Assembly (NCBI GenBank): GCA_944320745.1
Contig: CALUIN010000008.1
Span: 1 to 53,738, forward strand
Direction: 5' to 3'
DNA length: 53,738 nt
DNA from: an uncultured Alloprevotella sp.
Lineage (GTDB): Bacteria > Bacteroidota > Bacteroidia > Bacteroidales > Bacteroidaceae
Part shown: positions 1 to 8,145 of the stretch, piece after piece
How the letters are laid out: each line of letters begins with the position of its first letter
Position numbering within the stretch: the stretch's first letter is position 1
The notes under the pieces: model-generated
Seen by the model: only the letters and a program-made list of their open reading frames with translations
Database searches by the model: none
Told to the model about the DNA's origin: nothing
Made by a program: the position numbers and the translations under genes

Positions 1-7
1 GCAGTCC

Positions 8-43
8 GCTTCGCGCCCTCTGGGCGCTGCTGTGGCGCGAAGC
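8..43. other. Hairpin at window edge
   Basis: A 10-bp perfect inverted repeat (GCTTCGCGCC and GGCGCGAAGC) encloses a 16-base loop. No T-tract follows on either strand, so it is not a clear intrinsic terminator. It may be the end of a transcription unit lying outside the window. Confidence 0.35.
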
Positions 44-120
44 TAAGTATTCCCGGCGGCGGGGCGGCTTTTTCTCCGGAATAATCGGGGAAAAACGTGC
101 GGCGGCCGCGGAAAAACGCT

Positions 121-128
121 TATATTTG
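121..128 (+). promoter_or_regulatory. Bacteroidota -7 box upstream of menA
   Basis: TATATTTG matches the TAnnTTTG -7 consensus exactly; no TTTG -33 element lies at the usual distance. Transcription would start around 132-136. The annotated ATG (137) would then be nearly leaderless, while the GTG at 149 would have a short leader. Confidence 0.55.
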
Positions 129-136
129 CTGGCATT

Positions 137-1021
137 ATGGAGAAGGTTGTGAAAAATTCCGCCCGGGCATGGGCGCTTGCCTCCCGCCCGAAGACGCTCT
201 CGGCTGCCTTGATTCCTGTGCTGGCCGCTACGGCGTTGGCCTATGCCAAGGGGGCTCTCGTCTGGCAGGCGGCTTTGCTGTGCGTGCTTTTCGCTTGCCT
301 GATGCAGGTGGCGGCGAACTTTATCAACGACTTGTATGACGGCCTGCGCGGGACCGATTGCAGCGACCGGCTGGGCCCGGAGCGTGCCTGCGCGCAGGGA
401 TGGATTTCGCCCGGGGCCATGCGCTGGGGCATCGGCCTTACGCTCTCGGGGGCCTGCGCCGTGGGCGCGGCGCTGCTGCTTTATGGCGGGCTGTGGCTGC
501 TCTGGCTCGGCGCGGCGTGCGTGGTGTTTGCTTTTCTCTACACTACGCTTTTGAGCTATTGCGGCTTGGGCGACGTGCTCGTGTGGGTGTTCTTCGGATT
601 CGTGCCTGTCGCGGGGACGTTCTACGTGCAGGCCGGCGCATTCTGCCCCGAGGTGTGGTGGCTCTCGGCCGCCTGCGGCCTGGTGGTGGACACCCTGCTC
701 GTGGTCAACAACTACCGCGACCGCGACACGGACCGCCGCATGGGCAAGCGTACGCTTGTCGCCGTGCTGGGCGAGCGCTTTGGCCGCTATTTCTACTTGC
801 TCCAAGGCGTTGCCGGATACGTATGCGCGGCGATGCTGGCTTATTACGGCCACATGTGGGCCGCGGTCCTGCCGCTCTTCTACTTGCTGCCTCACTATCT
901 CACCTGGCGCAAGATGGTCCGCGTCCGTCAGGGGCGGAAGCTGAACAGGGTGTTGGGCTTCACTTCCAGGAACATGCTCACCTTTGCCTTGCTCGTAGTC
1001 CTGGCACTCTGTCTGGAGTGA
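137..1021 (+). CDS. menA: 1,4-dihydroxy-2-naphthoate polyprenyltransferase MenA
   Basis: UbiA-superfamily integral membrane prenyltransferase that joins a polyprenyl chain to 1,4-dihydroxy-2-naphthoate in menaquinone synthesis. The protein has 294 residues, the usual MenA length, with about eight or nine hydrophobic segments. The N-terminal RPKTLSAALIPV segment, the Mg-diphosphate motif NFINDLYDGLRGTD and the following DRLGP are typical of MenA. A second aspartate-rich motif, NNYRDRDTDRRMGKRTL, sits in the middle. The ATG at 137 is only 9 bases after the -7 box, so the in-frame GTG at 149 (giving VKNSARAW) is a real alternative start. The gene converges on the minus-strand phosphoesterase gene, with 14 bases between the stops. 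A second UbiA-family gene lies near 44.8 kb and matches the MenA motifs less well. Confidence 0.87.
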   Translation: MEKVVKNSARAWALASRPKTLSAALIPVLAATALAYAKGALVWQAALLCVLFACLMQVAANFINDLYDGLRGTDCSDRLGPERACAQGWISPGAMRWGIGLTLSGACAVGAALLLYGGLWLLWLGAACVVFAFLYTTLLSYCGLGDVLVWVFFGFVPVAGTFYVQAGAFCPEVWWLSAACGLVVDTLLVVNNYRDRDTDRRMGKRTLVAVLGERFGRYFYLLQGVAGYVCAAMLAYYGHMWAAVLPLFYLLPHYLTWRKMVRVRQGRKLNRVLGFTSRNMLTFALLVVLALCLE

Positions 1022-1035
1022 GGCGGCGCGGGGCG

Positions 1036-1524
1036 TCAGCGCAGCTCGATGACTTCCAGGTCCTTGAACGCCTTGCCCTCAACGGTGAAGCGTACTATGG
1101 TGCGCACCTTCTGCCAGCCCTGCAGGCCCGCCGCGCCGGGGTTTATGTGCAGACACTGGAGCTGCCGGTCGTAGGCTACCTTCAGGATGTGCGAATGCCC
1201 GGCGACGAAGAGCGCGGGCGGGTTGGCGAAGAGGCTGGCCCTGATGCTGCGGTCGTAGTGCCCGGGGTAGCCGCCGATGTGCTTAATGAGGACGTCGGCT
1301 TCCTCGCACCTGAAGCGGAGCACGACCGGGTAGAGCTGCCGCAGGTCGCCGCCGTCGCAGTTGCCGCATACGGCCCGCAGCGGCTTGACGGCGGCCAGAC
1401 GCTCCGCCACCTCATACGAACCGATGTCGCCGGCGTGCCATATCTCGTCGCACTCGGCGAAGTACTCCGCGAAGCGTTCGTCCCAGTAGCCATGCGTATC
1501 GGAGAGCAAGCCAATTCTTTTCAT
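1036..1524 (-). CDS. YfcE/MJ0936-family metallophosphoesterase
   Basis: Small calcineurin-like phosphoesterase of about 162 residues, the usual size for the MJ0936/YfcE family. The metal-binding motifs appear in order: LLSDTHGYWDERF near the N-terminus, HAGDIGSYE, CGNCDGG (the GNCD motif), and GHSH in the second half, followed by NPGAAG. The family hydrolyses phosphodiester or phosphomonoester substrates in the cytoplasm; the natural substrate is unknown. The frame is open a further 34 codons upstream, but that part is low-complexity and overlaps the end of the next gene. The Met at 1524 (MKRIGLLSDTHG) is the conserved start. It is the last gene of a probable minus-strand operon behind the kinase-like gene and the MATE exporter. 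Confidence 0.86.
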   Translation of the reverse strand: MKRIGLLSDTHGYWDERFAEYFAECDEIWHAGDIGSYEVAERLAAVKPLRAVCGNCDGGDLRQLYPVVLRFRCEEADVLIKHIGGYPGHYDRSIRASLFANPPALFVAGHSHILKVAYDRQLQCLHINPGAAGLQGWQKVRTIVRFTVEGKAFKDLEVIELR

Positions 1525-1570
1525 GTCCGTATCAGGCCGCGCGGCAGACTCGAAGTCTGGCGCGCGGTGT

Positions 1571-2191
1571 TTATTTCTCCAGTTTCTTGATGACGAACTC
1601 CTTAATGAAGGCGGCTGTGCCCTCAAGGCCCAGCACGCTGGAGTTGATGCAGAGGTGGTACGTGGCGGCTGCGCCCCACGTGCCCTGACTGTAGAAGTTG
1701 TAGAACTCGGCGCGCTTGCTGTCCCCCTGCTCCATGATGCGCTCGGCGGCCTTGCGTTCCACGTTCATCTGTTCGCAGATGCGCTTGAGCCGGTCCTCCG
1801 GGTCGGCGGCTACGAACACGTTGACACAGCGAGGGTAGTCGCGCAGCACGTAGTCTGCGCAGCGGCCAATGAAGATACAGGAATGGTCCGCTGCGGCTTT
1901 CCGGATGGCCTCGCTCTGCATTCTGAAGAGGCTTTCCTCGCTGAGTTGGTTGTCGTAGAAGCTGGGTCCTCCGCCGAAGAAGGGGATCAGATTGCCCAGG
2001 ACCGAGCGGAAGAAGCCCTTGTGTTCGTCGTTCTTGGCGAAGATCTCTTCGCAGAATCCGCTTTCCTTGGCCGCGAGGGCAAGGATTTCCTTGTCGTAAT
2101 AGGCGATGCCGAACTCCTTGGCCAAGATGTGCCCGATGGCACGCCCGCCGCTACCGAGCTGCCGGCCTATGTTGATGACGAAATTGTCCAT
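1571..2191 (-). CDS. Cytidylate kinase-like family protein
   Basis: A 206-residue P-loop protein of the cytidylate-kinase-like family found widely in Bacteroidota and Firmicutes. The N-terminal INIGRQLGSGGRAIG is the P-loop variant of this family, followed by YDKEILALAAKESG. The middle has FIGRCADYVLRDYP and an R/K-rich lid region. It is distinct from canonical Cmk; the true substrate is not established for the family. The stop is 46 bases before the phosphoesterase start, and the MATE gene ends 42 bases upstream, consistent with a three-gene operon. Function as a nucleotide or small-molecule kinase is inference from the fold. Confidence 0.82.
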   Translation of the reverse strand: MDNFVINIGRQLGSGGRAIGHILAKEFGIAYYDKEILALAAKESGFCEEIFAKNDEHKGFFRSVLGNLIPFFGGGPSFYDNQLSEESLFRMQSEAIRKAAADHSCIFIGRCADYVLRDYPRCVNVFVAADPEDRLKRICEQMNVERKAAERIMEQGDSKRAEFYNFYSQGTWGAAATYHLCINSSVLGLEGTAAFIKEFVIKKLEK

Positions 2192-2233
2192 GATGCTTGC
2201 TGTTTTTTGTGGGGTGAGGGTAAGGGCTGCCGC

Positions 2234-3640
2234 TCAGGATTGTGCGACCTGCGGGGTAAGAGATGCTTGTCCGGGCTGTTGCCCCGTGCGCTGCTTGAAC
2301 TTCCTGATTTGCAGGAAGAGCATGATGGCGGAGAGCAGGGCAGCCATGGCGTCGGCTACGGGAGTGGCATACCACACGCCGAGCACCTTGTCGTCGAAGA
2401 AGTGCGGCAGGATGAGCAGCGCGGGAAGCAGGAAAATCAGCTGGCGTGTCAGGGAGAGGAAGATGCTCTTGCCCGCCATGCCGATGCTTTGGAAAAATGC
2501 CGTCGAGACTATCTGCATGCCGATGACCGGGAAGCACGTCACGACGATGCGCAGGCCGCGCGAGGCTTCGGCCACGAGGTCGGGCGCGTCCTTGGCGAAG
2601 AGGGTCACGCAGGGGCGGGAGAAGAACGTGCCGATGATGAAGCCTGTCGTCGTGATGACGGTGGCCACGAGCACGGCCTTTTTTAGGACGGAGAGCAGGC
2701 GGTCGAACCGCTGCGCGCCGTAGTTGTAGCCCGCGATGGGCTGCATGCCTTGGTTCAGGCCTATGACGACGAGGATGACGAACAGTACCAGGCGGTTGCT
2801 GATGCCGAAGGCTCCCACCGCCACGTCGCCGCCGTACTGCGTCATGCTGCGCGTCACAATGATGGCTACCATGCAGGCGCACAGGTTGATGAGAAACTGC
2901 GGCAGGCCTATGAGCAGCGACTCCCGCACGATGCGGCCTTGTAGGTGCATGATGTCCCGGCTCAGATGGATGAAGTCCTTTTTGTTCGAGAACAGGTGCA
3001 GCTGCCACATGAGCATACACGTCTGGGACAGAATCGTAGCTCCGGCGGCGCCGCGGATGCCCCAGTCGAACACGAAGATAAAGATCGGCGCGAACACGCA
3101 GTTCAGCCCGACCGTGCCGAAAGTGGCCAGCATGGCTTTTGTGGGGCGGCCCGTCGAGCGCAGCAGGGCGTTCAGTCCCAGGTAGAGGTGCGTCACCACG
3201 TTGCCCGTGAGGATGATGGTCATGAACTGGTGCGCGTAGGGCAGCGTGTTGTCGCTTGCGCCGAAGAAGCGCAGGATGGGCGTCAGGCACAGTTGCAGCA
3301 GAATGCCCAGTGAGAGGCCCATGATGATGTTCATGATGACGACGTTGCCCAATATCTGCCGGGCCGTCTTGTAGTCTTTCTGTCCCAGGCGGACCGACAT
3401 CAGCGTCGACGCACCTACGCCGACCATCGCGCCGAAGGCGGCCGTCAGCGACATCACCGGGCCCGTCAGCGCCAGGCCCATGATGGCTTCCTTGCCCACG
3501 CCTTGCCCGATGAATATGCCGTCAATGATGTTGTAGATGGACGAGGCTGTCATCGCCACGATGGCGGGGACGGCGTACTGCATGAGCAGGCTGCTCACCG
3601 GTTTTTCGCCCAGTTCGTTGTATTTCTCTGTCTTTCCCAT
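2234..3640 (-). CDS. MATE family efflux transporter
   Basis: A 468-residue inner-membrane protein with about 12 hydrophobic segments in two homologous halves, as expected for multidrug and toxin extrusion antiporters. The start MGKTEKYNELGEKPVSSLLM leads into AVPAIVAMTASSIYNIIDGIFIGQGVG, a typical MATE first helix. The second half repeats the pattern around SMTQYGGDVAVGAFGISNRL and GLNQGMQPIAGYNYGAQ. These proteins export cationic drugs or metabolites using a Na+ or H+ gradient; the substrate here is unknown. It is the first gene of a minus-strand operon, with a TAACTTTG -7 box about 22 bases before the start. A second, diverged MATE gene lies near 31-32 kb. Confidence 0.92.
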   Translation of the reverse strand: MGKTEKYNELGEKPVSSLLMQYAVPAIVAMTASSIYNIIDGIFIGQGVGKEAIMGLALTGPVMSLTAAFGAMVGVGASTLMSVRLGQKDYKTARQILGNVVIMNIIMGLSLGILLQLCLTPILRFFGASDNTLPYAHQFMTIILTGNVVTHLYLGLNALLRSTGRPTKAMLATFGTVGLNCVFAPIFIFVFDWGIRGAAGATILSQTCMLMWQLHLFSNKKDFIHLSRDIMHLQGRIVRESLLIGLPQFLINLCACMVAIIVTRSMTQYGGDVAVGAFGISNRLVLFVILVVIGLNQGMQPIAGYNYGAQRFDRLLSVLKKAVLVATVITTTGFIIGTFFSRPCVTLFAKDAPDLVAEASRGLRIVVTCFPVIGMQIVSTAFFQSIGMAGKSIFLSLTRQLIFLLPALLILPHFFDDKVLGVWYATPVADAMAALLSAIMLFLQIRKFKQRTGQQPGQASLTPQVAQS

Positions 3641-3661
3641 TGGCGTTGTTTATTCGCGGTG

Positions 3662-3669
3662 CAAAGTTA
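3662..3669 (-). promoter_or_regulatory. -7 box for the MATE operon
   Basis: On the minus strand the bases read TAACTTTG, a perfect TAnnTTTG. No TTTG -33 element at the usual spacing is seen. The predicted leader is about 17-20 bases. Confidence 0.5.
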
Positions 3670-3765
3670 ATCAATTTTGCCCGCCTGTCTGTGCGTGGGC
3701 CGGTTAAATGTATCGGGCGTCCCCTGCCGCCACGCTCCGCGGCCGCTGAGCCGGAGCCGCTTCTT

Positions 3766-3849
3766 ACGGGCCTAAGGCGCGTCCGAACTGGCCTAAGGCG
3801 CGTTGCTACGGGGCTAAGGCCAGTTTTTACGGGGCTTAGCCCCGTGCGC
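3766..3849. repeat. 21-bp palindromic array A (4 units)
   Basis: Four consecutive units start at 3766, 3787, 3808 and 3829, exactly 21 bp apart. Each is a 17-base quasi-palindrome with a CTWAG core plus a 4-base spacer; the last, ACGGGGCTTAGCCCCGT, is a perfect palindrome around one base. The array fills most of the 301-base gap between the sulfatase stop and the MATE start, which otherwise holds a terminator and a promoter. Confidence 0.9.
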
Positions 3850-3864
3850 GGTGTCCCGGGGAGG

Positions 3865-3910
3865 ATAAAAAGCTGGCGGGACAGAGGCCTTGAGGCTTCT
3901 GTCCCGCCAG
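3865..3910 (-). terminator. Intrinsic terminator of the sulfatase operon
   Basis: An 18-bp stem (3873-3890 with 3893-3910, one G-U pair) with a very short loop. On the minus strand it is followed by CTTTTTATC, a T-rich tail. It lies 32 bases beyond the stop of the first sulfatase gene. Confidence 0.8.
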
Positions 3911-3941
3911 GTGCGGGGTGTGTCCGGTCGTCGCCGCCGGT

Positions 3942-5516
3942 TCAGCGCTGTCCGGCTTCGTCCGGCCAGGGAGCGGGCTCTCCCGTCTGCGTGACGGTGG
4001 GGCGCTGCGCGTCGCATTTCTTTAGCGCTTTTGTCAGCTGTCGGGCCATCCGCCGCGTCACGTCCGGCAGGCTGGCGGCCAGGTCGGTCTGTTCGCCGAT
4101 GTCCTTGCGCACGTTGTAGAGGCGCAGCGCGCCCGTCTCCCAGGAGTAGATCAGGTGGAAGTCGCCGTCGAGCAGGGCGGAGTATGCGCCGTAGCCTTCC
4201 TCGGGGTCCTGGCTCTCGCCCCAGCGGTTGGGGAAGTGCCACACGACGGGGCGCTCGCGGCGCTTGCCGTTGTTGCGCAGGAGGGCGGCAAAGCTCTGGC
4301 CGTCCACGTGCTGCGTGGTGTGGTAGCGCTTCACGCCGGCCAGCTCCAGGATGGTGGGGAAGAAGTCCTCTATCATGATGCGGTTATCGTTGATGGCGCC
4401 GGCCTGGGTAACGCCCGGCCAGTAGGCAATCATGGGTTCGCGCACGCCGCCCAGGAAGGCCGAGCCCTTGCCGCCGCGCGCCGGGAAGTTCTGGTCGCGG
4501 TCCGGCCGGCCCTGCCGTGGCCAGACGGAGTGTCCCCCGTTGTCCGACATGAAGAGCACGATGGTGCGGCGCGCCACATCGGGCTGCGCCTCGAGGAAGT
4601 CGAGCAGGTCGCCCAGGCTCTTGTCCATGCCCTCTACGAGTGCGGCGTGGTTCACCTCCTGCGCGCTGAGCGGAGCCTGGAGCTGTTCGTCGAAAGCGCC
4701 GTTTCCGTCGGCCGTGCGGTAGTTGGGCGAGAAGCGGCGGTCTTCGTCGTAGGGCACGTGGATAGCGTAGTGCGACATGTAGAGGTAGAAAGGCTGGCCG
4801 CGGCTTATGGGCACCTTCATGGCCTCGATGGCCTCGAGCGTCAGCGCCTCGGTGAGGAACGTGCCCTTCTGGTAGTATTTCTCCAGTCCGGCTACGTGGA
4901 AACTGCCCGTGCCGTACTCGTTCTCGGCCAGGTAACTGCCGGGCGCGCCGTTGGCGGCTCCGGCGATGTTCACGTCGAATCCGAAGTTCTCCGGCTCTGC
5001 TCCGGCCGTCGTCTCGGCGCCGAAGTGCGCCTTGCCGCAGTGGATGGTGTAGTAGCCGTTGTCGTGGAGCAGCTGGGGCAGGGGTGTGACGACGGCGGCG
5101 TGGCTGCGGTCGCGCGCGGTGGCGGCCCGTTCGGGCTGGATGCCGTTCCAGTTCCATTCGGGCAAGGTAAGCGGTCCGCCGGGCTGGTCCGTCTGCTGGT
5201 CATACTTCAGCGTCCAGTTCGTCACCCTGTGGCGCGCGGCGTTCATGCCGGTCATCAGGCTGCAGCGCGAAGGGGAAGAGATGGCGCAGGCGTAGGCCTC
5301 GGTGAACTTCACGCCGAGGCGGGCCAGCCGCTCCATGTTCGGCGTGCGGTAGCGGCGGTTCAGGGGTGTCTCCTCCTGCCAGAAGGGGACGGACGTCTCC
5401 TGCCACCCCATGTCGTCCACGAGGAAGAGGATGATGTTGGGGCGCTCTTGCGCGGCGGCCAGGGCGGGCAGCAGGGCCGCGGCGCAAGCGGCGGCTTTTC
5501 GTAGCGAGTGTGTCAT
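3942..5516 (-). CDS. S1-family sulfatase (copy 1, downstream)
   Basis: A 524-residue secreted or periplasmic type I sulfatase. A signal peptide (basic MTHSLRK, then an Ala/Leu-rich core ending AAAQ) is followed by NIILFLVDDMGW with the metal-binding aspartates. The activation motif S80-S-P-S-R shows a serine-type sulfatase, so Ser80 must be converted to formylglycine by an anSME radical SAM enzyme; none is seen in this window. FMSDNGGHS and the LYNVR...GEQTDLA tail are typical of the family. The enzyme removes sulfate esters, probably from host or algal glycans; the exact substrate cannot be told. It is nearly identical to the next gene upstream, differing only near both ends. It is probably co-transcribed with that gene and with the secreted protein ending at 7384. 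Confidence 0.9.
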   Translation of the reverse strand: MTHSLRKAAACAAALLPALAAAQERPNIILFLVDDMGWQETSVPFWQEETPLNRRYRTPNMERLARLGVKFTEAYACAISSPSRCSLMTGMNAARHRVTNWTLKYDQQTDQPGGPLTLPEWNWNGIQPERAATARDRSHAAVVTPLPQLLHDNGYYTIHCGKAHFGAETTAGAEPENFGFDVNIAGAANGAPGSYLAENEYGTGSFHVAGLEKYYQKGTFLTEALTLEAIEAMKVPISRGQPFYLYMSHYAIHVPYDEDRRFSPNYRTADGNGAFDEQLQAPLSAQEVNHAALVEGMDKSLGDLLDFLEAQPDVARRTIVLFMSDNGGHSVWPRQGRPDRDQNFPARGGKGSAFLGGVREPMIAYWPGVTQAGAINDNRIMIEDFFPTILELAGVKRYHTTQHVDGQSFAALLRNNGKRRERPVVWHFPNRWGESQDPEEGYGAYSALLDGDFHLIYSWETGALRLYNVRKDIGEQTDLAASLPDVTRRMARQLTKALKKCDAQRPTVTQTGEPAPWPDEAGQR

Positions 5517-5578
5517 GTGGGTAGGTGTGTTTGGGGTGAAACATGGGCCTGGCGTGCGGCAGCCGCCGGGTGGAAGTT

Positions 5579-5599
5579 ACGGGGCTAATGCCCGTTATG
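5579..5599. repeat. Single 21-bp palindromic unit between the sulfatases
   Basis: One degenerate unit, ACGGGGCTAATGCCCGT plus spacer, lies in the 133-base gap between the two sulfatase genes. It belongs to the same family as the longer arrays. Confidence 0.6.
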
Positions 5600-5649
5600 G
5601 TGGGGCAGGCCCCATTTGTCGTGGGGTGTGTCCGGCCGTCGCCGCCGGT

Positions 5650-7224
5650 TCAGCGCTGTCCGGCTTCGTCCGGCCAGGGGGCAGACTCTCCCGTCTGCGT
5701 GACGGTGGGGCGCTGCGCGTCGCATTTCTTCAACGATTTTGTCAGCTGCCGGGCCATCCGCCGCGTCACGTCCGGCAGGCTGGCGGCCAGGTCGGTCTGT
5801 TCGCCGATGTCCTGGCGCACGTTGTAGAGGCGCAGCGCGCCCGTCTCCCAGGAGTAGATCAGGTGGAAGTCGCCGTCGAGCAGGGCGGAGTATGCGCCGT
5901 AGCCTTCCTCGGGGTCCTGGCTCTCGCCCCAGCGGTTGGGGAAGTGCCACACGACGGGGCGCTCGCGGCGCTTGCCGTTGTTGCGCAGGAGGGCGGCAAA
6001 GCTCTGGCCGTCCACGTGCTGCGTGGTGTGGTAGCGCTTCACGCCGGCCAGCTCCAGGATGGTGGGGAAGAAGTCCTCTATCATGATGCGGTTATCGTTG
6101 ATGGCGCCGGCCTGGGTAACGCCCGGCCAGTAGGCAATCATGGGTTCGCGCACGCCGCCCAGGAAGGCCGAGCCCTTGCCGCCGCGCGCCGGGAAGTTCT
6201 GGTCGCGGTCCGGCCGGCCCTGCCGTGGCCAGACGGAGTGTCCCCCGTTGTCCGACATGAAGAGCACGATGGTGCGGCGCGCCACATCGGGCTGCGCCTC
6301 GAGGAAGTCGAGCAGGTCGCCCAGGCTCTTGTCCATGCCCTCTACGAGTGCGGCGTGGTTCACCTCCTGCGCGCTGAGCGGAGCCTGGAGCTGTTCGTCG
6401 AAAGCGCCGTTTCCGTCGGCCGTGCGGTAGTTGGGCGAGAAGCGGCGGTCTTCGTCGTAGGGCACGTGGATAGCGTAGTGCGACATGTAGAGGTAGAAAG
6501 GCTGGCCGCGGCTTATGGGCACCTTCATGGCCTCGATGGCCTCGAGCGTCAGCGCCTCGGTGAGGAACGTGCCCTTCTGGTAGTATTTCTCCAGTCCGGC
6601 TACGTGGAAACTGCCCGTGCCGTACTCGTTCTCGGCCAGGTAACTGCCGGGCGCGCCGTTGGCGGCTCCGGCGATGTTCACGTCGAATCCGAAGTTCTCC
6701 GGCTCTGCTCCGGCCGTCGTCTCGGCGCCGAAGTGCGCCTTGCCGCAGTGGATGGTGTAGTAGCCGTTGTCGTGGAGCAGCTGGGGCAGGGGTGTGACGA
6801 CGGCGGCGTGGCTGCGGTCGCGCGCGGTGGCGGCCCGTTCGGGCTGGATGCCGTTCCAGTTCCATTCGGGCAAGGTAAGCGGTCCGCCGGGCTGGTCCGT
6901 CTGCTGGTCATACTTCAGCGTCCAGTTCGTCACCCTGTGGCGCGCGGCGTTCATGCCGGTCATCAGGCTGCAGCGCGAAGGGGAAGAGATGGCGCAGGCG
7001 TAGGCCTCGGTGAACTTCACGCCGAGGCGGGCCAGCCGCTCCATGTTCGGCGTGCGGTAGCGGCGGTTCAGGGGTGTCTCCTCCTGCCAGAAGGGGACGG
7101 ACGTCTCCTGCCACCCCATGTCGTCCACGAGGAAGAGGATGATGTTGGGGCGCTCTTGCGCGGCGGCCAGGGCGGGCAGCAGAGCCGCGGCGCAGGCGGC
7201 GGCTTGGCGTAGGGGATTGTTCAT
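5650..7224 (-). CDS. S1-family sulfatase (copy 2, upstream)
   Basis: A 524-residue tandem paralogue of the preceding sulfatase, with the same signal peptide design, the same Ser80-S-P-S-R formylglycine motif and the same metal ligands. I see only seven amino-acid differences. Four are in residues 2-7 (NNP..Q here against THS..K). Three are in the last 90 residues: NVRQDIG against NVRKDIG, TKSLKK against TKALKK, and GESAPW against GEPAPW. The central ~1.37 kb appears identical base for base, and homology continues about 25 bases past the stop. The offset between copies is 1708 bp. The gene is preceded by array B and by the secreted-protein gene on the same strand. Recent duplication, or ongoing gene conversion, is the likely cause. 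Confidence 0.9.
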   Translation of the reverse strand: MNNPLRQAAACAAALLPALAAAQERPNIILFLVDDMGWQETSVPFWQEETPLNRRYRTPNMERLARLGVKFTEAYACAISSPSRCSLMTGMNAARHRVTNWTLKYDQQTDQPGGPLTLPEWNWNGIQPERAATARDRSHAAVVTPLPQLLHDNGYYTIHCGKAHFGAETTAGAEPENFGFDVNIAGAANGAPGSYLAENEYGTGSFHVAGLEKYYQKGTFLTEALTLEAIEAMKVPISRGQPFYLYMSHYAIHVPYDEDRRFSPNYRTADGNGAFDEQLQAPLSAQEVNHAALVEGMDKSLGDLLDFLEAQPDVARRTIVLFMSDNGGHSVWPRQGRPDRDQNFPARGGKGSAFLGGVREPMIAYWPGVTQAGAINDNRIMIEDFFPTILELAGVKRYHTTQHVDGQSFAALLRNNGKRRERPVVWHFPNRWGESQDPEEGYGAYSALLDGDFHLIYSWETGALRLYNVRQDIGEQTDLAASLPDVTRRMARQLTKSLKKCDAQRPTVTQTGESAPWPDEAGQR

Positions 7225-7244
7225 GCGGATGCAGGACTCTGATT

Positions 7245-7349
7245 ACGGGGCTTAGGCGAGTCGTTACGGGGCTAAGGGGAGTTTTTACGAGGCTAAGGCC
7301 AGTTTTTACGGGGATAGGGCGAGTTGCTACGGGGCCGGGGGCCGCACAG
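7245..7349. repeat. 21-bp palindromic array B (5 units)
   Basis: Units start at 7245, 7266, 7287, 7308 and 7329. The first four match the consensus well (for example ACGGGGCTTAGGCGAGT); the fourth has a GATAG core and the fifth is degenerate. The array fills most of the 159-base gap between the secreted-protein gene and sulfatase copy 2. Confidence 0.9.
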
Positions 7350-7383
7350 CATCGCCCTGGCTCCGTGCGCGTCGCGCGCGTCC

Positions 7384-8031
7384 TCAGTCGGGCAGATATT
7401 GGAACAGCTGACGGAGCGAGGCTTCGTCGCGCCAGCTCCACAGGCGGTCGTTCATCAGATTCTTGAAGGCAGTCTTCATTTCCGGTCGCACGAATTTCTT
7501 AAACTGCGTCTCGTTGGCCGGGATGATTTGTCCCTGGATGCTGAAGTAATACTTGTCCTCCAGCGGGTAGCCCTTGTCGTACTCGAAGCTCTCTCCGTCA
7601 ATCTCGAAGAACGCCCCGACGTCGGGGATTTCGAAGAAGGGCAGGTTGTCGCCGCCCTCGGTCTCGGCTTTGTACTTCTTCATGTTGATGGTCGTGACCC
7701 GCAGCAGGTAGTTGTAGCCCTTCGAGGCGACGACGCGGCCCATGCTGGTCTCGTCTACTTTCTTGTACTGTACGGAGTCGAAGTCTACGCCCAGCACGTT
7801 GTTCGTGTAGGCCTGCATCACCTTGCCGTCCTGCATGAAGCAGAGGGCGGCGTTCTTGTAGAAGATGTTGGCTTTAGCCGTCGTAGTGCGGCCGAAGGGC
7901 TGGAGTATTTTCGCGTCCTGGAAGTCTTTGAAGACGAACAGCTGGTGCGTGCGCCGGTCGCCGGTCTGTTGCTGTGCCGCTGCGGGGAGCATGGCCAGCA
8001 GCAGGAGCATGAGGCTTAAGAGTTTCTTCAT
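7384..8031 (-). CDS. Secreted protein of unknown function
   Basis: A 215-residue protein with a clear signal peptide (MKKLLSLMLLLLAMLPAAAQ). I do not recognise a named domain. The mature part is soluble, mixed alpha/beta in composition and rich in Lys, Phe and Tyr, with no transmembrane segment and no lipobox, so it is probably periplasmic. Blocks such as FKDFQDAKILQPFGR and YNYLLRVTTINMKKYK suggest a conserved Bacteroidota family. It is first in a minus-strand series with the two sulfatases, 159 bases ahead of copy 2, which hints at co-expression but proves no functional link. Upstream, CAACTTTG is one base off the -7 consensus. Confidence 0.75.
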   Translation of the reverse strand: MKKLLSLMLLLLAMLPAAAQQQTGDRRTHQLFVFKDFQDAKILQPFGRTTTAKANIFYKNAALCFMQDGKVMQAYTNNVLGVDFDSVQYKKVDETSMGRVVASKGYNYLLRVTTINMKKYKAETEGGDNLPFFEIPDVGAFFEIDGESFEYDKGYPLEDKYYFSIQGQIIPANETQFKKFVRPEMKTAFKNLMNDRLWSWRDEASLRQLFQYLPD

Positions 8032-8145
8032 AAGGATAATGTGCTTGAAGATTAATGCAAAGTTGCCAAAAAATAGCCGGGGCGTAAAGCCCGCGGCTGT
8101 AATAATTGTTAATTCGGCCGCAGGGGCCGCGCGGCGTGGGACGGG

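Noticed and set aside
5410-7212. A 600-residue open frame on the plus strand opposite the sulfatases
   Set aside because: Low-complexity Val/Gly/Ala sequence; the minus strand has clear sulfatase motifs.
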